Shown here in pieces: positions 60,808-64,000 of a DNA stretch of 64,000 bases. Location of the stretch: assembly GCA_001804805.1 (NCBI GenBank), contig MHBH01000084.1:1-64000 (forward strand), given 5' to 3'. Every line of letters begins with the position of its first letter. Positions within the stretch are counted from its first letter, which is position 1. A program made the position numbers and the translations under genes. The notes under the pieces are model-generated. The model was not told the DNA's origin, ran no database searches, and saw only the letters and a list, made by a program, of their open reading frames with translations. The DNA is from Lentisphaerae bacterium GWF2_49_21 (lineage in GTDB: Bacteria > Verrucomicrobiota > Lentisphaeria > Victivallales > GWF2-50-93).

Positions 60808-61737
60808 GTGATTGCCAGGAATAATTTCACCTTGATCGAACTTTTAGTTGTTGTTGCGATCATCGCAATACTCGCGGCGCTGCTCCTGCCCGCGCTCCAT
60901 CAGGCGAAGCGCACTGCAAAGGATGCAGTATGCAAGGGCAATCTCAAGCAGATAGGTGTTGGTACGCTTGGTTATGATATGGACTACCAGATGCTTATGC
61001 CCGTCGGCAACTACAACAGCGCCCGTAAGGGATATGTGAACTCCTATGATCAGCTCAAGGTGTCCTTTGGTGTCCTGACCCAGGATTATCTAGGCGCCCG
61101 CAATGCAAAGGTGGATACTGCATATGCCGCCAGTTCAGAACCAGCTCAATATGGTCTCGCCCTCCGTTTCCAATCGTCGGACGTGGTGAATTGTCCTTTC
61201 AGACCTGCGGCTCCGGCAAATTCCGGAGATGCGGCAAATGGAAGGAAGACAAATACGCAAGGCATGGGATATGGATATTATACAGGAAGCGCCTATGACA
61301 GGAAGATCAGCAGCTCCAAATCTCAGGAAATGCTCAGGAATTTTCAGGGTGTCACCGGACGGGACCTGGGAGGAATTGCGGCAATTTTCGGGGACACGTC
61401 GGACAATGGATATCCTGGAGAGGACAACAACCGCTACTCAAATGCAAACCATAAGAAGAACGGGGCTCCCGCCGATGTGACCTCCCATGCCCAGGCCAAT
61501 GCCTGGCTCGACAATTCAAATGTCGTGCATGTTGACGGGCATGTTTCCTCATATAGCATCAAGCCCTTGCTCATAGGATCCTGGGCGGCTGAATCCTGGT
61601 GCTACAAGCAGTCCGGCAGCCTAGGGAATCCCGTAGTGAATCCCGCATCAAACGTCCAGCCATTTTGCGATGCAGATGGGTTGATTTCCAGCAATCTCAT
61701 GATTTTCGGTCCATTCACCAGGACTGTGTTGCCATGA
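60808..61737 (+). CDS. Prepilin-type protein 3 of tandem cluster, normal leader
   Basis: A 309-residue protein from GTG 60808 with AAAGGAG upstream. The leader [32 protein letters not shown] has a single module. The mature part [22 protein letters not shown] is standard; the C-terminal [15 protein letters not shown] has the DGHV motif. It is more distant from genes 1 and 2 than they are from each other. Probably cotranscribed with them. Confidence 0.87.
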   Translation: MIARNNFTLIELLVVVAIIAILAALLLPALHQAKRTAKDAVCKGNLKQIGVGTLGYDMDYQMLMPVGNYNSARKGYVNSYDQLKVSFGVLTQDYLGARNAKVDTAYAASSEPAQYGLALRFQSSDVVNCPFRPAAPANSGDAANGRKTNTQGMGYGYYTGSAYDRKISSSKSQEMLRNFQGVTGRDLGGIAAIFGDTSDNGYPGEDNNRYSNANHKKNGAPADVTSHAQANAWLDNSNVVHVDGHVSSYSIKPLLIGSWAAESWCYKQSGSLGNPVVNPASNVQPFCDADGLISSNLMIFGPFTRTVLP

Positions 61738-61828
61738 ACCAGGAATCTGATTTATTTCAGGAGAAGTTTTTATTTTAAATGTTATCAAATCAGCAAAATT
61801 ACAAATAGCAATAAAAGGAACAGGCATT

Positions 61829-64000
61829 ATGAAGAAGATTCTTTGCGCTCTGGGGTTTTTGTTCTGCGTTTCAGCCATCAACGCCGACGAGCGTTCGATG
61901 TCGTTGAACACCGAAATCCAGGTGCTTCCCGCCCCCGGCCCAGTGGTCATCGACGGGAAGACCGACGACTGGGATCTTTCCGCCGGCGTCTGGAGCTACA
62001 ACGATCCCACCCTGGTAGGGCAATACAGCCTGTGGACCCATCTGATGTGGGACGACAAGGGCGTGTACCTCCTGGCGCGCTACAACGATCCCAACCCTAT
62101 GAAGAACGCAGCCTCCGGAAAGGATTTCCAGCAGAGCTGGCGCGCCGACTGCTACCAGGCGCGTGTCATTTTCGACGATCGTGCGAAGGATGAGCACATC
62201 ATGCATGTGAACATGTATTATTCCTCATTCGACGACAAGCCATACATGATCATCAAGCACGGTGGATTCAAGAACAAGGAGCCTTATGATGCGACAGGTC
62301 CGGACCGTCCCGACCAGCTCGAGAAATGGGGCCCGACTATGGCGAATGCCGGCGGCAGCATCGCGTTTGCGGCGTGGCCTGATGGGAAAGGCTACAACAT
62401 GGAGGCGTTCTGGCCGTGGAAATATTGCCGTACCAGCGGGGAACCCCTGAAGCCCGGAGACGCATTCGTGTTCGGCATCGAGGCGATGTGGGGCAATATC
62501 GACGGGAGCATGCTGTCACAGAGGCTTGCCGACGGAATAAAGGATGACAACGTGAACCGCATCTTCATGTTCCGCGCCAGGACGGGCTGGGGCAAGGCGG
62601 CCATCAGCGACAAGGGCAAGCTGCAAATCACCGAACAGCAGATCGAACTCCAGAAGATCAGGCTTAAGAATTTCGAGGATTACGACAGCTACGGAAGCGT
62701 GCAGATCAGTTATGAACTTCCTGAGAAGCGCGATGTGACGATCGCGATCGACGATGAACAGGGAAAACGTGTCAGGAATCTTTTCGGACAGTATCCGCGC
62801 GATGCGGGCAAGATCACGGACAAATGGGACTGCCTCGACGACAACGGCAATGCGGTCAAGCCCGGGAAATACAAGGCGACCGTCGTACATCATCTTCCGA
62901 TAGCGCTCAAGCTCTACAACAGCTGCTACAGTTCTGCGACACCTCCGTGGGTGACCGATGCTGGCAAGAAGCTGTGGGGGTCAAACCACGGGCATCCGAC
63001 CTCTGTCGCGACAAGCGGCAAGAGCACGATCCTTCTTTTCACTGGCACCGAGGGCGGCTCTGGCATCCAGCTCATAAACGATGATGCGATCATCCAGTGG
63101 ACCGACGGCAATGAGTTCGTCGACGGGACGATGGACGACAAGTTCGCCTACGGTCTCTCACGCTCGGGCTGGCAGAAGAAGACGCTGCTTTTCAAGTTCA
63201 AGTTGAAGGATGGACAGCTGGTCGTGTTCGACGATGCGGACAAGTCTCCAACTTCGACACTGCTGCCTGACACTGAAATTACAAACAGCAGCAGTATCGC
63301 TCTTGCGCACGGCAGCCTGTGGGTCTGTTTCCCCGGGCGCGCATTGCAGAAGGTGAATCCTTCGACCGGCGCCGTTGAGCAGACAATCGAAGTTGGAAAC
63401 CTTCTTGCCGTCACCGACCGCGATGACAAGCTCTACGGGCTTTATTCCGATGGGAAAGTAGCGACGCTGGATGCTGCGGCAAAGCCGACGGACATATTCA
63501 AGGCTGAAGGTCTTGAGAAACCGGTTCGTCTCGGTATCAGCCATGACGGCAAGCGGTTCGCGATAAGCGACACCGGAGTCAACCAGGTCATAATCTTCAG
63601 TCCTGAAGGCAAGAAGCTGAATGCGGTTGGAAGCGTCTGGAAGGGCGAGGACCGTCCTGCAGGCAAATTCATAATGAACGATCTGGTCCGTCCACTAGGA
63701 GCGGACTTCGACCATCTCGGAAGGCTGTGGATCACGGAGAGCGTCAAGACCTGCAAGCGCGTGACATGCTGGGACGAACAGTACAAGATGATAGACCAAT
63801 ACTGGGGACAGGCGGACTATGGCGCGATGTCGGGATTCCCGCTGGTCTTCGATCCGACCCGCTTCATCGCGCACGGCGTCGAATTCAAGCTTGACCCGAA
63901 TCCAGATCCCTGGAAGCGCAAGACAAACGAGCAGCCGATCGTGTATCATCCCGAACTCGCAAACGAGCGCGGATTCATCTATGATTACAAAGGACACGAG
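61829..64000 (+). CDS. Exported CBM9/FlgD-like/NHL protein, 3' end outside window
   Basis: At least 724 codons from ATG 61829 (AAAGGA ribosome binding site); no stop before the window ends. Signal 1-20 (MKKILCALGFLFCVSAINAD). A CBM9-like domain (about 25-240, GPVVIDGKTDDWDLSAGVWS, LWTHLMWDDKGVYLLARYND) stands at the N-terminus here, unlike the 54166 protein where it is C-terminal. A FlgD-Ig-like module follows (about 290-350, SYELPEKRDVTIAIDDEQGKRVRNL), then NSCYSSATPPWVTDAG and NHL-like blades (VRLGISHDGKRFAISDTGVNQVIIFSPEGKKL). It is the same module set in a new order. Confidence 0.8.
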   Translation, partial: MKKILCALGFLFCVSAINADERSMSLNTEIQVLPAPGPVVIDGKTDDWDLSAGVWSYNDPTLVGQYSLWTHLMWDDKGVYLLARYNDPNPMKNAASGKDFQQSWRADCYQARVIFDDRAKDEHIMHVNMYYSSFDDKPYMIIKHGGFKNKEPYDATGPDRPDQLEKWGPTMANAGGSIAFAAWPDGKGYNMEAFWPWKYCRTSGEPLKPGDAFVFGIEAMWGNIDGSMLSQRLADGIKDDNVNRIFMFRARTGWGKAAISDKGKLQITEQQIELQKIRLKNFEDYDSYGSVQISYELPEKRDVTIAIDDEQGKRVRNLFGQYPRDAGKITDKWDCLDDNGNAVKPGKYKATVVHHLPIALKLYNSCYSSATPPWVTDAGKKLWGSNHGHPTSVATSGKSTILLFTGTEGGSGIQLINDDAIIQWTDGNEFVDGTMDDKFAYGLSRSGWQKKTLLFKFKLKDGQLVVFDDADKSPTSTLLPDTEITNSSSIALAHGSLWVCFPGRALQKVNPSTGAVEQTIEVGNLLAVTDRDDKLYGLYSDGKVATLDAAAKPTDIFKAEGLEKPVRLGISHDGKRFAISDTGVNQVIIFSPEGKKLNAVGSVWKGEDRPAGKFIMNDLVRPLGADFDHLGRLWITESVKTCKRVTCWDEQYKMIDQYWGQADYGAMSGFPLVFDPTRFIAHGVEFKLDPNPDPWKRKTNEQPIVYHPELANERGFIYDYKGHE

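Overview
The window looks like a chromosomal piece of a Gram-negative member of the PVC superphylum, most likely Lentisphaerota. This is inferred from gene content, not from a marker gene. The signs are: five prepilin-like proteins with the [16 protein letters not shown] leader and a terminal H-x-DG type motif; large secreted polysaccharide-active proteins; AraC regulators beside them; uroporphyrinogen-decarboxylase-like (URO-D) proteins that are not hemE; many lipoproteins; an LPS-type phosphoethanolamine transferase; and the OleA/OleB pair. No rRNA, tRNA or CRISPR array was seen.

Layout. 1-9041: end of a heparinase-like gene, a YkgJ-type protein, a three-gene lipoprotein operon (two HEAT-repeat proteins and a COG3014-like protein), an exported protein, an orphan vsr, and two envelope proteins. 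9282-18597: two large secreted glycosidase-like proteins, an AraC regulator, then a coupled nucleoside hydrolase/URO-D pair. 18860-32901: hisD, a TPR + PEGA/zinc-ribbon pair, a phosphoethanolamine transferase, an RluA-type pseudouridine synthase, an AlbA_2 protein, and an ECF sigma/anti-sigma/dsbD operon. 33256-43324: cobO, a HAD hydrolase, a second URO-D gene divergent from an AraC regulator, a GH-A hydrolase, prmC, oleB, oleA and ispG. 43453-50708: an Lpp-like lipoprotein, then a polysaccharide locus (prepilin, deacetylase, beta-helix protein, prepilin, AraC). 51143-53985: a mobile-DNA zone with a REP-associated tyrosine transposase (RAYT), a broken integrase and a truncated esterase. 54166-64000: a giant NHL-repeat protein, three tandem prepilin genes and a second NHL-type protein that runs off the window.

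The most striking signal lies between and inside the genes. Almost every intergenic gap holds short REP-like hairpins. Many have GTAG, GGAG or GTGG directly 5' of the stem. Their stem sequence changes from copy to copy while pairing is kept. One family (called J here, about 34 bp) sits inside other repeats at two places and between direct repeats at two more. A RAYT gene is present and flanked by its own inverted GGGAACGTCCC palindromes. Related repeats run in frame through gene ends and, most unusually, through the prepilin leaders. One prepilin has three FTLIELL modules and another has two, each set separated by repeat DNA, and two of these genes carry the same 29-nt element (28/29 identical).

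Regulation visible in sequence: a near-identical 36-bp AT-rich dyad over the -10 of the giant NHL gene and of the tandem prepilin cluster; a perfect 19-bp dyad between the divergent URO-D and AraC genes; and a sigmaE-like GGAACTT/GTCTA pair just upstream of the ECF sigma gene.
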